Source: Nemertoderma westbladi
Lineage: Eukaryota; Xenacoelomorpha; Nemertodermatida; Nemertodermatidae
Direction of reading: 5' to 3'
DNA length: 42,434 nucleotides
NCBI GenBank assembly: GCA_032718475.1
Contig: JAUCBJ010005776.1
Location: 1-42,434, forward strand
Position 1 is the first letter of the stretch. Every line of letters starts with the position of its first letter. The notes under the pieces are model-generated. The model was given only the letters and a program-made list of their open reading frames with translations, was not told the origin of the DNA and did not search any database. Positions 1 through 11,295 of this stretch are shown in pieces. The position numbers were made by a program, and so were the translations under genes.

Positions 1-2
1 AA

Positions 3-419
3 CCTCTATGAAACAATAAAGATGCCTCCAAAAAATACTGCAGTAATAAATATTTGTTACTGAAAGTAAGAATTAAACTTGCTGCAGTAATAAAAAATTG
101 TATTTTTCTGCAGTAACAAATAATTTGTTACTGCAGTAGAAATTTTTATTCAATTATTTATTAATATTGATTACTGCAGTATTAATTTTTATTCAATTAT
201 TTATTAATTTATTAATATTGATTATTGCAGTAATAAATATTTGTTACTGCAGTAATAAATATTTGTTACTGCAGTAATAAATATTTATTACTGCAGTAAT
301 AAATATTTATTACTGCAGTAATAAATATTTGTTACTGCAGTAATTGTTATATGTTACTGCAGTAACTAATATTTAATACAGCAGTATTTTTTGTAGGAAT
401 TTTTATTGTTTCATAGAGG
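3..419. mobile_element. Small TIR element (MITE-like)
   Basis: Positions 3-20 (CCTCTATGAAACAATAAA) are the exact reverse complement of 402-419, an 18-bp perfect terminal inverted repeat. The similarity continues inward with imperfections. The 380-bp interior is AT-rich and made of repeated pieces of the type CTGCAGTAATAAATATTTGT. There is no coding capacity, so this is a nonautonomous element. The left end abuts the window edge, so a target duplication cannot be read and no superfamily is assigned. Confidence 0.75.
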
Positions 420-1851
420 ATTTTATTAATTTATATTTGGGCTCTTTAGAGACGCCGTAATTGCGGGCTATCGGAATGTGTTGGTATTTGTGTCATAGAC
501 AGTTTGTCTGTTGCCCTATCTATATTAATGTATAGTGCTAAAACTGTACTGTTTAAATTTGTTTAGCCCACGTGAACGCCGAATACCTTTACCAATGCAT
601 TTCAATGGTCAACCAGCCATACTTTGCCGCACTGTAAATTGTGTTATACAAAGTAAAGAATAACGATAGAGGCAGGAATAAAGATAAATGATTCAAGCGC
701 ACTAATTGGCTGTTCCCATAGATGTTTTAGGCATTGTTGGTGCGCAATGCATATGGTCAGAGCGACCGCCCAGTCTGCCAAAATCTATTATGTAATCAAA
801 TGGTACCACAAGCCAAGCAAAGCATGTGACAGTTCTTTCCGACTCTGCACCTGTTTGTTTGAAGGTCGCCGACCGTGGGTCGCTACTCACTAGCTGTGAT
901 TGATAGTTTAAACTGGGTGCCGCTTTGCCAGAAGGCGGTACACATCAATTGAATATGAGGCAAACATTTAAAATATGCTCAAATATAAACGCCAGCGGCA
1001 GGGGATATTTTAATATCTCTATTAAGCTAAAACAACACAAGAGTGTAGCCGTTCTATCGTACTTGAAAGTCGAAAGCCTTTCTTAGTTTTTAAGAAGGAA
1101 TTCTCGCGCTCTCGTCAACATAGTTATCATATTAATTAAACAGTTAAGGTAGTACGGTTTGACCTGAGGTGACTAATGAAATGAATAACAAATGTTATTA
1201 CAAGCTTTCTCCCAACAGGGCTTCTTTAGGTCATTATAATGAAACTGCGTATACACAGAGAAACTACAGTGCAGTTTCTCTTATATTAATTGTTAATCTG
1301 ATATTGTATTATGTTATTAAAATAATCAATCTTGTCAAGCATTAATCTTGTTTCACAATTATGTTTCATGTATTATTTGAATGAATGTTTTTTAGAAAGA
1401 CTTTAGGGTGCCGTAAATTCAATTTGTACTTGCGACCGAAAACCCATCCTGTAATGACCTCAGGAACCTCAATTTGATAAATTAATGGGAATATAGCTTC
1501 TATGCAACAACTGGCCAACACACAAGTATCACTTTGTTGCCCGCATAATATTGTTCCCCGAGAATGCCTCTGCCTCTCAGTTAACTTACCACGAGCTGTC
1601 AATCAGGAATACCTCGGAGTTTATTTTCTCAAAGAATTAAAAGTGCCGCAAACTACCTCAAAGTGACATTTCTCAAAGAATTCAAAGAATTCAAAGTGCC
1701 TAAACGCAGGAAATCACTTTGAGATTCCCAACTAAAAGTGTCTACAAGAATTCAAAGCGGCCGTTGGGAGTAATGTAATGACTTTTAGACACTTTTAGAA
1801 AAACTTTGAGAAAATCTCAAAGAACAGATGCACTTTGAGACCCCGACTGTA
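420..1851. other. Intergenic, no gene seen
   Basis: No convincing coding region is visible. Positions 1627-1845 hold a cluster of direct and inverted copies of TCTCAAAG/CTTTGAGA and of CTAAAAGTGTCT-type words. This may be a decayed palindromic element, but no clean ends were found. Confidence 0.4.
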
Positions 1852-3693
1852 TATTTAGTATTCCATGGTACTATACTGCCTCACACCGGGCTTGAACCAA
1901 CTTTTAGTTCGAAAAAATTGAACGGTCAAAATGAATGTCTCACGTGATTCATATCAACATTCTGACTTAAAAAAACCAAATTTAAAAAAAAACGGTCGAT
2001 TACTTTTTGAAATAATTGAAAAAAACCATTTTTGACCAAAAATATAGCACTTTGACACCAAATTTTCAAATATAAAAATGCAAAAGCTAAAATTGAACGG
2101 TGAAAAAGAGTATCTCATCTGGTTAATATGGTCATTCTAACTACAAAAAATCAAATTAAAGAATTTACAGTCGATTGCTTTTTAAAAAATTGAAAAAAAT
2201 AACTTTTGACCAAAAATAGCATATTTACTGTAGCACTAAGTTTTCAAATATGAAAATCAATAATTACAATCATATAGGTATTTATTCTTTTTCCACAAAG
2301 GTTTTCATGTAAGGCGAGTATAATAGTAATATTTTCCAAAAGACTTGGTGATATGGTATGCTATTTTTCAGTGGGTGCGAAAAATTGGGTACGCACTGTG
2401 TAGCACCAAATTTTCATAGATGAAAATCAATAATTATTATCTTATATGTATTTATTCTTTTTCCAAGAAGGTTTTCAAGTAAGGCGAGTATAATGGTAAT
2501 AATTCCAAAAGACTTGGAAATATGGTATGCTATTTTTCAGTGGGTGCCAAAAATTGGGTACGCACTGTGTAGCACCAAATTTTCAAAGATGAAAATCAAT
2601 AATTATTATCTTATATATATTTATTCTTTTTCCACAAAGGTTTTCATGTAAGGCGAGTATAATGGTAATATTTTCCAAAAGACTTGGTGATATGGTATGC
2701 TATTTTTCAGTGGGTGCGAAAAATTGGGTACGCATTGTGTAGCACCAAATTTTCAAAGATGAAAATCAGTAATTATTATAATCTTATATTAATTTTCCAT
2801 ATTTCCTCCAGGGTTTTCATGTAAGTCGAGTGGAATGGTAATATTTTCAAGCAATGGTATGCAATTTTTTAGTGGGTGCAAAAAATTTGGTGTAAACTCT
2901 GCTGCACAATAATTTAAATTATTAAATTTCAGAAGCACTATTTGATAACTGTTTATTATTGTTGTATAGCACCAAAATGTCAATATAAAAATTACCTATC
3001 CTTTCTTATTGAAGTTCATAATAAAATTAATATAAACATAAATATATATAAACATATAAACAATGAACATTTTTGGTCCCTTTTAACGATTTGAGTACCT
3101 ACAGTATAAGGTAATAATTATTGATTTCCATATTTGAAAATTTGGTGCTGCACATTGCACAGACCATACCCAATTTTTGGCACCCACTGAAAAATAGCAT
3201 ACCATATCACAAATTCTTCTGGAAAATATTACCATTATTTTCGCCTTGTCATGAAAACCTTTGTGGAAAAAGAATAAATACCTATATCATTGTAATTATT
3301 GATTTTCATATATTTGAAAATTTGGTGCTAAATATGCTATTTTTGGTCAAAAGTTCATTTTTCAATTTTTTAAAAAGTAATCGACCGTTAATTTTTTAAT
3401 TTCATTTTTTGTAGTTAGAATGACCATATTAACCAGGTAAGATATTCTTTTTCACCGTTCAATTTTATCTTTTGCATTTTTATATTTTAAAATTTGGAGT
3501 CAAAGTGCTATTTTTGGTCAAAAACAGTTTTTTTAAATTATTTCAAAAAGTAATCGACCGTTTTTTTTTTAATTTGGTTTTTTTAAGTTAGAATGTTGAT
3601 ATGAATCACGTGAAACATTCATTTTGACTGTTCAATTTTTTTGAACTAAAAGTTGGTTCAAGCCCGGTTACAGTAGTACTGCGTACTAAATAG
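1852..3693. mobile_element. Foldback-type element with ~0.55-kb inverted arms
   Basis: The stretch from about 1852 to 2400 reappears inverted from about 3120 to 3693. Examples are CGGGCTTGAACCAACTTTTA near 1888 with its complement near 3640-3665, and the repeated pair ACGGTCGATTAC / GTAATCGACCGT. The arms are diverged but collinear over roughly 550 bp. The centre holds tandem repeats. There is no coding sequence. Long imperfect arms with a tandem-repeat core fit a nonautonomous foldback element. The exact ends and target duplication are uncertain. Confidence 0.7.
2231..2966 (+). repeat. ~170-bp tandem repeat in the foldback core
   Basis: The word TAGCACCAAATTTTCA or a close variant starts at 2231, 2401, 2570, 2740 and 2967, giving three units of 169-170 bp and a longer, degenerate fourth. 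Each unit contains AAGGTTTTCATGTAAGGCGA and TATGGTATGCTATTTTTCAG. The units belong to the inner part of the foldback arms. Confidence 0.8.
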
Positions 3694-4387
3694 TTAATTG
3701 ACTGCGAAGATTACAGCATTTAGGTCAGTTTATTATAATACCGTTAGAAGTATATAATGGTTTACTTTATTATTAAATTAAACTGTAGTATTGATATACG
3801 CCCCTATGACCGGAAGGCACTGATATTACCTTAATTTTATATTTTCGTTATGAAAAGTTAACGAACTAATTACAATTCGAGATTTTACATGAAGATTTGC
3901 CGTTTGGACATTTTTTATATTAATTAAATTTATAATCTGTGCGTAGAGTACCAGTACAGAAGTTTTTGTTGTATGTTATTTGGAAATGTATTATGCCTAC
4001 TTATAAGAATTAGACGATTACAGTCCTCAATATTGTATTTGAATAACCCCTCTTATACTGTAGCAGAACTCTCCACTGGCGGCATTCGGCATTGCATGGG
4101 GCTGGGGGATATGTTAATAAGTTTGCCAAAGATCTACCATGTTTCAACTGGACATTGGCTTAGCCTGCCTAAGGTTAGGCCATCCGATGCGCTGGTACAT
4201 GATACATATTGGTTGAAAAATGAAAGTAATTGATGGTTTACCTTTCAGTGACAGGATACAATACGATAGGCTACGATACGAACCAATTTCTCATGATAGC
4301 ATGCGATACGAATGCTATTTTTAGAAAAAAACGATGCGATACGAAAATTGATTTTCGAAATACGAAAAAAAATTGTATATTTTTCGT
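3694..4387. other. Intergenic, no gene seen
   Basis: Short open frames here have no recognisable domain and look like chance. From 4255 there are clustered words of the type ACGATACGA, a simple degenerate repeat. Confidence 0.4.
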
Positions 4388-4571
4388 ATCTCTCGTACCC
4401 TATTTTTTCGAGTTGTTTAACAATTGTCACTTAGAAAATAATTTTATAAATCTCTATATAATATACTGTCTCGTCCTATATCGTAATATCTCTCGTACCC
4501 TATTTTTTCGAGTTGTTTAACAATTGTATTACACTTAGAAAATAATTTTATAAATCTCTATATAATATACC
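4388..4571 (+). repeat. Two direct copies of an ~80-bp AT-rich unit
   Basis: The segment beginning ATCTCTCGTACCCTATTTTT at 4388 recurs at 4487. Both copies run through AGTTGTTTAACAATTG and TAGAAAATAATTTTATAAAT to TATAATATAC. The second copy differs by a few inserted bases. It is a local tandem duplication with no gene. Confidence 0.8.
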
Positions 4572-5140
4572 GGTACTGTGTAGGGAAATATTTTTAATTT
4601 CAATGTTCCAGTATGTTTGCTAAGGAACAATGCGGCCACTACTGGCTACAACAGCCATAAGAACGTTACGCAACTTGGCCTAAAAATTAGGCGTTAAAGT
4701 AAAGCTTTCTTTGGCCGTTAGACCAGGAATTAGGCATAGTGCGGTCCCCCAAGAACTAAACAACACTACAATAACAGCGTGCAATTTGATTCCGAGTCAA
4801 TGGGTACATCGAGTCAAAGAGTACAACAGAGTACATACACAAATGGTCAAACAGAAGTCAAGTCAAACAACAGGTCAAAGTGAACAACAGCCATGTCAAA
4901 GGGTACAAAAACCACGTCAAAGGGTACAAATGATATAGAAAGGGTAAAACAGAACAAAGTGAACAACATTGATTTTTATACTATATGAAACTCGCTGGTT
5001 ACCCTAAGTCTTAATCTAAGAAATTTTGTTTTGTTCCCTTTGACTCGTTGTACCCATTGACCTTTATACCCATTGATCTAAAGCGTTTGCAATTATTCTA
5101 TATTTTGTGTTTTCTTTTTTTCTGGAACAGTTGGGGGAAA
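4572..5140. other. Intergenic with simple repeats, no gene seen
   Basis: From about 4795 to 4950 the sequence alternates GTCAAA, GGGTACAA and GAACAACA words, a degenerate short-period repeat. Nothing else is supported. Confidence 0.4.
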
Positions 5141-5250
5141 CTGGACACAAAACCTGCCTTGGCGAATTAATATCCCGCCTCAATGTTAAATTATCAATTT
5201 AGGGAAAGGAGCAGGTTATAGTGGCACGTTATTTTAACCAAAACAATAAA
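5141..5250 (+). repeat. Dispersed repeat copy related to the 34-kb satellite
   Basis: The segment CTGGACACAAAACCTGCCTT followed by GGCGAATTAATATCCCGCCT is repeated almost exactly at 40481-40566. Its second half (AGGGAAAGGAGCAGGTTATA, then TTAACCAAAACAATAAA) is one monomer of the satellite at 34004-34920. The two copies are 35 kb apart in this window, so this is a dispersed family rather than a local duplication. Confidence 0.8.
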
Positions 5251-5601
5251 CTAAGCACAATAGAACAGGTTTCAGTTTTATTTTTGAGAATAATCAGCTG
5301 TTATTTGCGTCGAATTCTCCCTGGAGAGGGATGAATTTTTATTGGGTCTAGTTCCTCCCCCCCCCCCCCCCTCCCCTCCCCCCCCCCATCTGTTCTTCCC
5401 ACGCCCTGTTGATGATGTTTAAATATATTCAAAGTTCAAAGAGAGTGAATTCGAATGCAATGCAACCATTGATACTAGGCCTACACCAAGGTGGAACCTT
5501 TGTACTGTATTTATACAGATTAATTTGCTTCAGGTATTATATCCGTATACATTCCATTCTCGAACCTACAATAATTATATTTTAGTATATTTTGGGGACT
5601 T
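5251..5601. other. Intergenic with poly-C tract
   Basis: A near-pure C tract occupies about 5356-5388. No gene is visible. It separates the dispersed repeat from the minisatellite. Confidence 0.5.
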
Positions 5602-7500
5602 AAAGTAAGAGCGCCGTGAAAGGGGGCAAAGTAAGGGCGCCGTGAAAGGGGGGCAAAGTAAGAGCGCCGTGAAAGGGGGGGCAAAGTAAGAGCGCCGTGA
5701 AAGGGGGGCAAAGTAAGAGCGCCGTGAAAGGGGGGCAAAGTAAGAGCGCCGTGAAAGGGGGCAAAGTAAGAGCGTCGTGAAAGGGGGGCAAAGTAAGGGC
5801 GCCGTGAAAGGGGACAAAGTAAGAGCGCCGTGAAAAGGGGGCAAAGTAAGAGTGCCGTGAAAGGGGGCAAAGTAAGAGCGCCGTGAAAGGGGGCAAAGTA
5901 AGGGCGCCGTGAAAGGGGGGCAAAGTAATAGCGCCATGAAAGGGGGGCAAAGTAAGAGCGCCATGAAAGGGGGGCAAAGAGCGCCGTGAAAGGGGGCAAA
6001 GTAAGGGCGCCATGAAAGGGGGGCAAAGTAAGAGCGCCGTGAAAGGGGGGGGGGAAGTAAGAGCGCCGTGAAAGGGGGCAAAGTAAGGGCGCCGTGAAAG
6101 GGGGGCAAAGTAAGAGCGCCGTGAAAGGGGGGCAAAGTAAGAGCGCCGTGAAAGGGGGGCAAAGTAACAGCGCCATGAAAGGGGGGCAAAGTAAGAGCGC
6201 CGTGAAAGGGGGGCAAAGTAAGAGCGCCGTGAAAGGGGGGCAAAGTAAGAGCGCCGTGAAAGGGGGGCAAAGTAAGAGCGCCGTGAAAGGGGGGCAAAGT
6301 AAGGGTGCCGTGAAAGGGGGGCAAAGTAAGAGCGCCGTGAAAGGGGGGCAAAGTAAGAGCGCCGTGAAAGGGGGGCAAAGAGTGCCGTGAAAGGGGGCAA
6401 AGTAAGAGCGCCGTGAAAGGGGGGGGGGGCAAAGTAAGAGCGCCGTGAAAGGGGGGCAAAGTAAGAGCACCGTGAAAGGGGGGCAAAGTAAGAGCGCCGT
6501 GAAAGGGGGCAAAGTAAGAGCGCCGTGAAAGGGGGGCAAAGTAAGAGCGCCGTGAAAGGGGACAAAGTAAGAGTGCCGTGAAAGGGGGGGCAAAGTAAGG
6601 GTGCCGTGAAAGGGGGCAAAGTAAGAGCGCCGTGAAAGGGGGCAAAGTAAGAGCGCCGTGAAAGGGGGGCAAAGTAAGAGCGCCGTGAAAGGGGGGCAAA
6701 GAGCGCCGTGAAAGGGGGCAAAGTAAGAGCGCCGTGAAAGGGGGCAAAGTAAGAGCGCCGTGAAAGGGGGGCAAAGTAAGAGCGCCGTGAAAGGGGGGCA
6801 AAGTAAGAGCGCCGTGAAAGGGGGGCAAAGTAAGAGCGCCGTGAAAGGGGGGCAAAGTAAGAGCGCCGTGAAAGGGGGGCAAAGTAAGTGCGCCGTGAAA
6901 GGGGGGCAAAGTAAGAGCGCCGTGAAAGGAGGGCAAAGTAAGAGCACCGTGAAAGGGGTGGCAAAGTAAGAGCGCCGTGAAAGGGGGGCAAAGTAAGAGC
7001 GCCGTGAAAGGGGGGCAAAGTAAGAGCGCCGTGAAAGGGGGCTATAATGTCGGGGGGAGGTGGGTCTTCAAGTAAGAGCGCCGTGAAAGGGGGCTATAAT
7101 GTCGGGGGGGTGGGGGGGGGGACTTCAAGTAAGAGTGCCGTCAAAGGGAGGTAAAGTAAGAGCGCCGTGAAAGGGGGGCAAAGTAAGAGCGCCGTGAAAG
7201 GGGGCAAAGTAAGAGCGCCGTGAAAGGGGGGCAAAGTAAGTGCGCCGTGAAAGTGGGGCAAAGTAAGAGCGCCGTGAAATGCGGGCAAAGTAAGAGCGCC
7301 GTGAAAGGGGGGCAAAGTAAGTGCGCCATGAAAGGGGGGCAAAGTAAGAGCGCCGTGAAAGGAGGGCAAAGTAAGAGCGCCGTGAAAGGGGGGCAAAGTA
7401 AGAGCGCCATAAAAGGGGGGCAAAGTAAGAGCGCCGTGAAAGGGGGGCAAAGTAAGAGCGCCATGAAAGGGGGGCAAAGTACGAGCGCCGTGAAAGGGGG
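5602..7500 (+). repeat. 27-bp G-run minisatellite, about 70 copies
   Basis: The consensus unit on the plus strand is AAAGTAAGAGCGCCGTG followed by AAAGGGGGGC, 27 bp in total. The G run varies from 5 to about 11. When the run is six the plus frame encodes repeated KGGQSKSAV and the minus frames encode PPFHGALTL-type repeats. All are open only because the unit is a multiple of three and lacks stops, so none is called a gene. Two units near 7042 and 7100 are replaced by CTATAATGTCGGGGGG, and the same CTATAATGT word marks the array end. A G run every 27 bases on one strand is a candidate for G-quadruplex or R-loop formation. Confidence 0.95.
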
Positions 7501-7579
7501 CTATAATGTTGGTTAAGATGAGAATTAGCTACCATTCAAATGTTCGTAATTATTCTTTATTACATGTTACAGTATATTA

Positions 7580-7805
7580 CACGTACATTATAATAATAAT
7601 GATATTGGTTATTTATATAGCGCTTTTTTATGCTCGGCACACTCAAAGAGCTTTTATTATCATTACACCAGCGGAGCCAGGTTCCCATTATACCACTGGG
7701 TTGGCATAGGCACTAATGTATAAAGTGTCTTGCCCAGTGACACAACAGTGCGAAATTTCTACAGCATTTAGTCGGATTCGAACCTGCGCCACAAAACACT
7801 ATTAT
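7580..7805 (-). mobile_element. tRNA-like SINE
   Basis: On the minus strand the segment reads from a box-B-like GGTTCGAATCC (plus 7770-7780) through TGGGCAAGACACTTTATA and CAACCCAGTGGTATAATGGG to AAGCGCTATATAAATAACC, with an ATTATTATTAT-like tail near 7588. A tRNA-type internal promoter, a body with the conserved GCAAGACACTT and AGCGCTATATAAA words, and a simple-repeat tail are the hallmarks of an invertebrate SINE. The A box is not clear, so the copy may be 5'-truncated. The family name is left open. Confidence 0.65.
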
Positions 7806-8129
7806 CAACTTATTCCAAAAAAAAACAAATTATAAATAAACGTAATATCGTGACCATTGATGATAGAGCCAGAACAACACATACCACAATTAAAAAAAAG
7901 AAAAATCACCAAAATTACTCAAGATGGCGTTCTACATCTTATGTTAAAATCCTAGTCTTGTATGTCAGTCCGTTTAGGAGATATGGAAAACCAGAACAAT
8001 CCTCACAACATATAAGTTGAAAACTGTTAGAGGTATGTAAAACAACACATACCACACTTATTCGAAGCAAAAGAACCCAAACCACACAATGCAATGTAGT
8101 CCAGGAGACGCCCTTACTCAACCAATACA
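7806..8129. other. Intergenic, no gene seen
   Basis: AT-rich sequence with no gene. The word CAACACATACCACA occurs near 7875 and again near 8043. The last five bases (8125-8129, ATACA) are the left target duplication of the following LTR element. Confidence 0.4.
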
Positions 8130-8701
8130 TGTTAGCGGATTCAATTCCGCTAACCACCCCATAAAGTTGGGAAACGGTGCCTTTAAGCAATATTGGACAA
8201 CACGAGGTTGATTACCAATCAACCTCGTATCACCCCCAATAAACGGGGACGACAAACCCCAAAGGGCCGTACACAATGGGGGTCAGAGGTTACACCTCCG
8301 GGAGAGGGAAAGTGACAGTAGCGGGGGGGGGGGGGGGGGGGGGAACACTCCCAGAAGGATGTGAGGCGAGAATTAGGTTACTAGCCAATGGGAGGCAAGC
8401 ATCCGCTGAGTGATAGGGCCACTGTAGGGTGATTAGATATATATTACCGGTCGGTGCCCATAACATTCAGTAGTTTGCTCAGTCACATTATTGTTTGCAG
8501 AACGGTGACACTTTAAGACTGTCACCACCATCACCAATACACATTATCATTACCGGTATACTGTGCTGTCATTACTCTGTCTATCTTATATACATATATC
8601 TTATCAATAATACTGGATGAACGACAAACTCTTTTCTTTCATTCGCACAGCAGGGACGCGTATATAAACCAAACTGGTCGGGATCCTCTGATCCCGTCAC
8701 A
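8130..8701 (+). repeat. 5' LTR (572 bp)
   Basis: It begins TGTTAGCGGATTC and ends GATCCCGTCACA, matching the 3' LTR along its length. It contains a 21-base G run (8323-8343), a TATA-like TATATAAACC near 8661 and a terminal hairpin GGGATCCTCTGATCCC. It also carries about 28 bp, near 8200-8232, that the 3' LTR lacks. That extra piece contains a perfect 10-bp palindrome, CGAGGTTGAT/ATCAACCTCG. Confidence 0.92.
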
Positions 8702-8765
8702 GTCTTAAAGTCTAAGAACTGCCAAATTGTGACTGCCAGCCACCAGAGAAGAACAGAGTTAAGAG

Positions 8766-9865
8766 ATGAGTCAAGAAGAAGAGACAACACCACCGTGGAC
8801 CCCGGACGACGATAACCTAACGATCCGCGAGGCTGCGGCGCGACGGTATCGACCCACGAGGCCGGATTCGTCGACGATAGACGATCGGCAATCCAAGCGG
8901 AGGGGGGCCGTCTACAACGAGGGACGAGCGAGTGGAGAGAAGGGAGAGACGAGTCGACGCACGACAGCGCACGAGGTACCAATGTCGCCGGCCAGCCACA
9001 GGCCGAGGGTGACGGACGGCCCACCGGAACGGCGACGGTGGGGCCGCCGGTACGACGCCGAACACGGAGAGAAAGAGGGGACGTCGGCGACGAGGACGTC
9101 GGAGTCAGCGACCGGCTCCAACGAGTCTACAACGCGACAAGGAGGCAACTGAAGGAAGCCAAAGAAGGAGCAAGACTAGACCAGGTGAAACTAGAACAGC
9201 GACTAGGTGAGTCGAACAAACATTTTGACTATCTAGTCCGCTTTGGGCAAGGAGAGTTGGCGGGTGAGAGAGTGAGAAAGATCGCCACTGAACTGTTCGA
9301 ACTGTGGCAATCTAGGGGTATAGAGCCCGGTGTAGTGTACATAGGGCCATACTTAGTGGATGCCAGGGGAGTTAAGTTAGTGGGTTGGGCGGGACCGCAC
9401 GAGGGCGAATCCGAGGTTAACCCCGAGGATTCAGTCTCGTCGGTCAACGAAAACCCCGGAGAGCGGGGGAAAGTTAGCAGGATGGAGGGGCGACGAGATT
9501 CCGTCACGACCGATAAGTCCGCTACATCCTCCGCGAAAGTAAGAAGGGTGTTAGAAATAGATCTGGCGTGTCAGCGTAAAGAGCGTGAGGCGAGAAGGGC
9601 GAGTGAGCATAAAGAGCGTGAGGCGAGAAGGGCAAGCGAGCGTAAAGAGCATGAGGCGAGAAGGGCGAGCGAGCGCAAAGAGCGCGAGGCGAGGTGGCTT
9701 GAGAGGGTTGCGAGAGAGACAGAGTTGGCCGAGCAAAGTCTACGAGAGGATAGAGAGAGAAAAACGTTTGTTAATACCCCACTTACAGGGACCGGACGGC
9801 AGACCCAAGACTGGTGTAACCATATGGGTGGGGGGGGGGGGGGGGGGGGTAATAATAATACCTAG
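8766..9865 (+). CDS. Gag-like protein of the LTR element (two overlapping frames)
   Basis: The first frame starts at ATG 8766, 64 bp after the 5' LTR, and stays open to 9152. It is highly charged. A second frame overlaps it from 9038 and runs to 9865; going from the first to the second corresponds to a -1 shift. The second product has a mixed region (about residues 45-120, including FELWQSRG) that may be a folded Gag-like domain. It also has a predicted coiled coil made of four 11-residue repeats of the type KEREARRASER (about 9570-9700), and a glycine run encoded by a long G tract at 9829-9849. No zinc knuckle or protease motif is present. The position identifies it as Gag-like; sequence similarity to a known Gag was not recognised. 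Whether the frame change is programmed, mutational or a sequencing error cannot be decided. Confidence 0.5.
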
Positions 9866-11295
9866 AGAACGTTAATATTAATAGTACCGTAGTAGATAAC
9901 CCTAATCAAACTTTAATTTCAGGAAATAATACTTTGCCTGACAGTAGTAATTTAAATCCGAACGATTCTAATATGAATGTACAAAGTAGTCCGAATAATT
10001 TAAATAATAATTTAAATTTAAATACGCAAAATAATTTAAATAATAATCCCGTTTCAAATTCAAATAATTCTAATAATTTAAATAATTTAGAAAATAGTGT
10101 TGGTAATGGTGCTATTAATATAAACGTGTCGGACCCAGGTGGCCCGGCAAATGAGAGCCTGGTAGGCCACGTAGTCAGTAGGCAGGGAGTAACGGGGGTG
10201 AGAAACCCCAATGAGAGCCTGGTAGGCCACGTAGTTAGTGCGCAGGGAGTGGCGGGGTTGAGTCAACCCGACGGGAGCCTGCCAGGCAACATAGTGACAG
10301 AGGGAGAGGCGGGGGTGAATAGACATAGCCGCAGTAGAGTTAGTGCGTCGACTAGAGAGGGGTGTAGAAGTGAAGTAAGAGATAGTGAAGTGATAGGTGG
10401 CGAGTGGGGGGGGGGGGGGGCTACAGGAGCCCCACAACGAGAGATTAGCGGCGAGATGGGGGGGGGGGGCTACAGGAGCCCCACAACGAGAGATTAGTGA
10501 CGAGAGGGGGGGGGGCAGAGAATTCCCCACAGGCGTCGGCGGATAGTGCGCGGGGCGGGTTGGGTGAGCCGCGGCGCCCGGCGATGGAGAGTGGCTGGGG
10601 GGATTGCGAGTGTCCCCAACGGCGTGCAATCGAGTGGAGAGGTTAACATCGCGAGAGGGCGAGCGACGAGACATCGATCACAGTCAGAAGAGAGAAGAAG
10701 ATTAGTAGAGTTTAACCGAGAGGTCGAAGAGAGAAGAAGTGAAGATAATAGAAGAGTCGTTGCTAGGAGCAACCGGAGAGCGAGGATGGATAGCGAGCCG
10801 TCGGTAGTAGAGATGGAGTTAGGGAGTCAGTGGGGTCGAACTCCGGGAGATTGCCGTCGCCCTGAGGAGACGCACCGCACGCCAGGAGAGGGGTACAGGA
10901 CGTACCGATATGAGAACGAGAACAGAAGAGGGGATCGAAGAGAAACTTCCCGACGGAATATAGCTGCCGATCGAGGGTACGGTAGTTGCGGGAAGATTCG
11001 AGATTCAAGAAGAATAAACTTCGGTTCGGAAGGGCACATGCAGACTGCAGGACATACGGTAGGCCTTACTGCACATACTATTATAGGCCATGCTGGGAGA
11101 GATAGTGTAGGCGATAGGGTAGCGCGAATGACGGGATTAGATCCGGAAGTCACGGAGTACGTGATGGTAGGTGGGCAAGAAGTGGATAGGCCTATATCAG
11201 TACCAGCACAGCAGCATGACTATAATATCCAGGGACATAACATAACCCGGTTGAGGGGGATATTGCAGATAGATGGATGGGCCCCAATATATTAA
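9859..11295 (+). CDS. Second open region of the LTR element, Asn-rich then Arg/Glu-rich
   Basis: One plus frame is open from 9859 to 10497 (first ATG after 9934) and again from about 10546 to 11295. The first part is extremely rich in Asn and Ser (runs of NLNNNLN type). It then carries a repeated module NESLVGHVV/GSLPGNIV three times near 10150-10300. The second part is Arg/Glu-rich and basic. G tracts at 10407-10420, 10458-10470 and 10506-10515 separate the pieces and are obvious places for length error. No enzymatic motif was recognised. It may be a continuation of Gag or a separate internal protein. Confidence 0.35.

Noticed and set aside
5520-7018. Three long minus-strand open frames of 450-475 codons
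   Set aside because: They are made entirely of 27-bp minisatellite units that lack stops in these frames. G-run length changes shift frame constantly, so they do not represent a protein.
5602-7500. CRISPR-like array
   Set aside because: There are no spacers; units are contiguous, and the DNA is clearly animal.
6094-7516. Plus-strand KGGQSKSAV repeat frames
   Set aside because: Same minisatellite read on the other strand; open only where units have exactly six G.
8702-8765. Primer binding site after the 5' LTR
   Set aside because: No TGG-type complement to a tRNA 3' end is visible; calling one would be guesswork.
9038-9152. Programmed -1 frameshift in the Gag-like overlap
   Set aside because: The frame relation fits -1, but no canonical slippery heptamer or downstream pseudoknot could be identified.
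9229-10674. Minus-strand frames across the LTR element
   Set aside because: They lie opposite the Gag-like frames and contain no domain; LTR orientation is fixed as plus by the polypurine tract.
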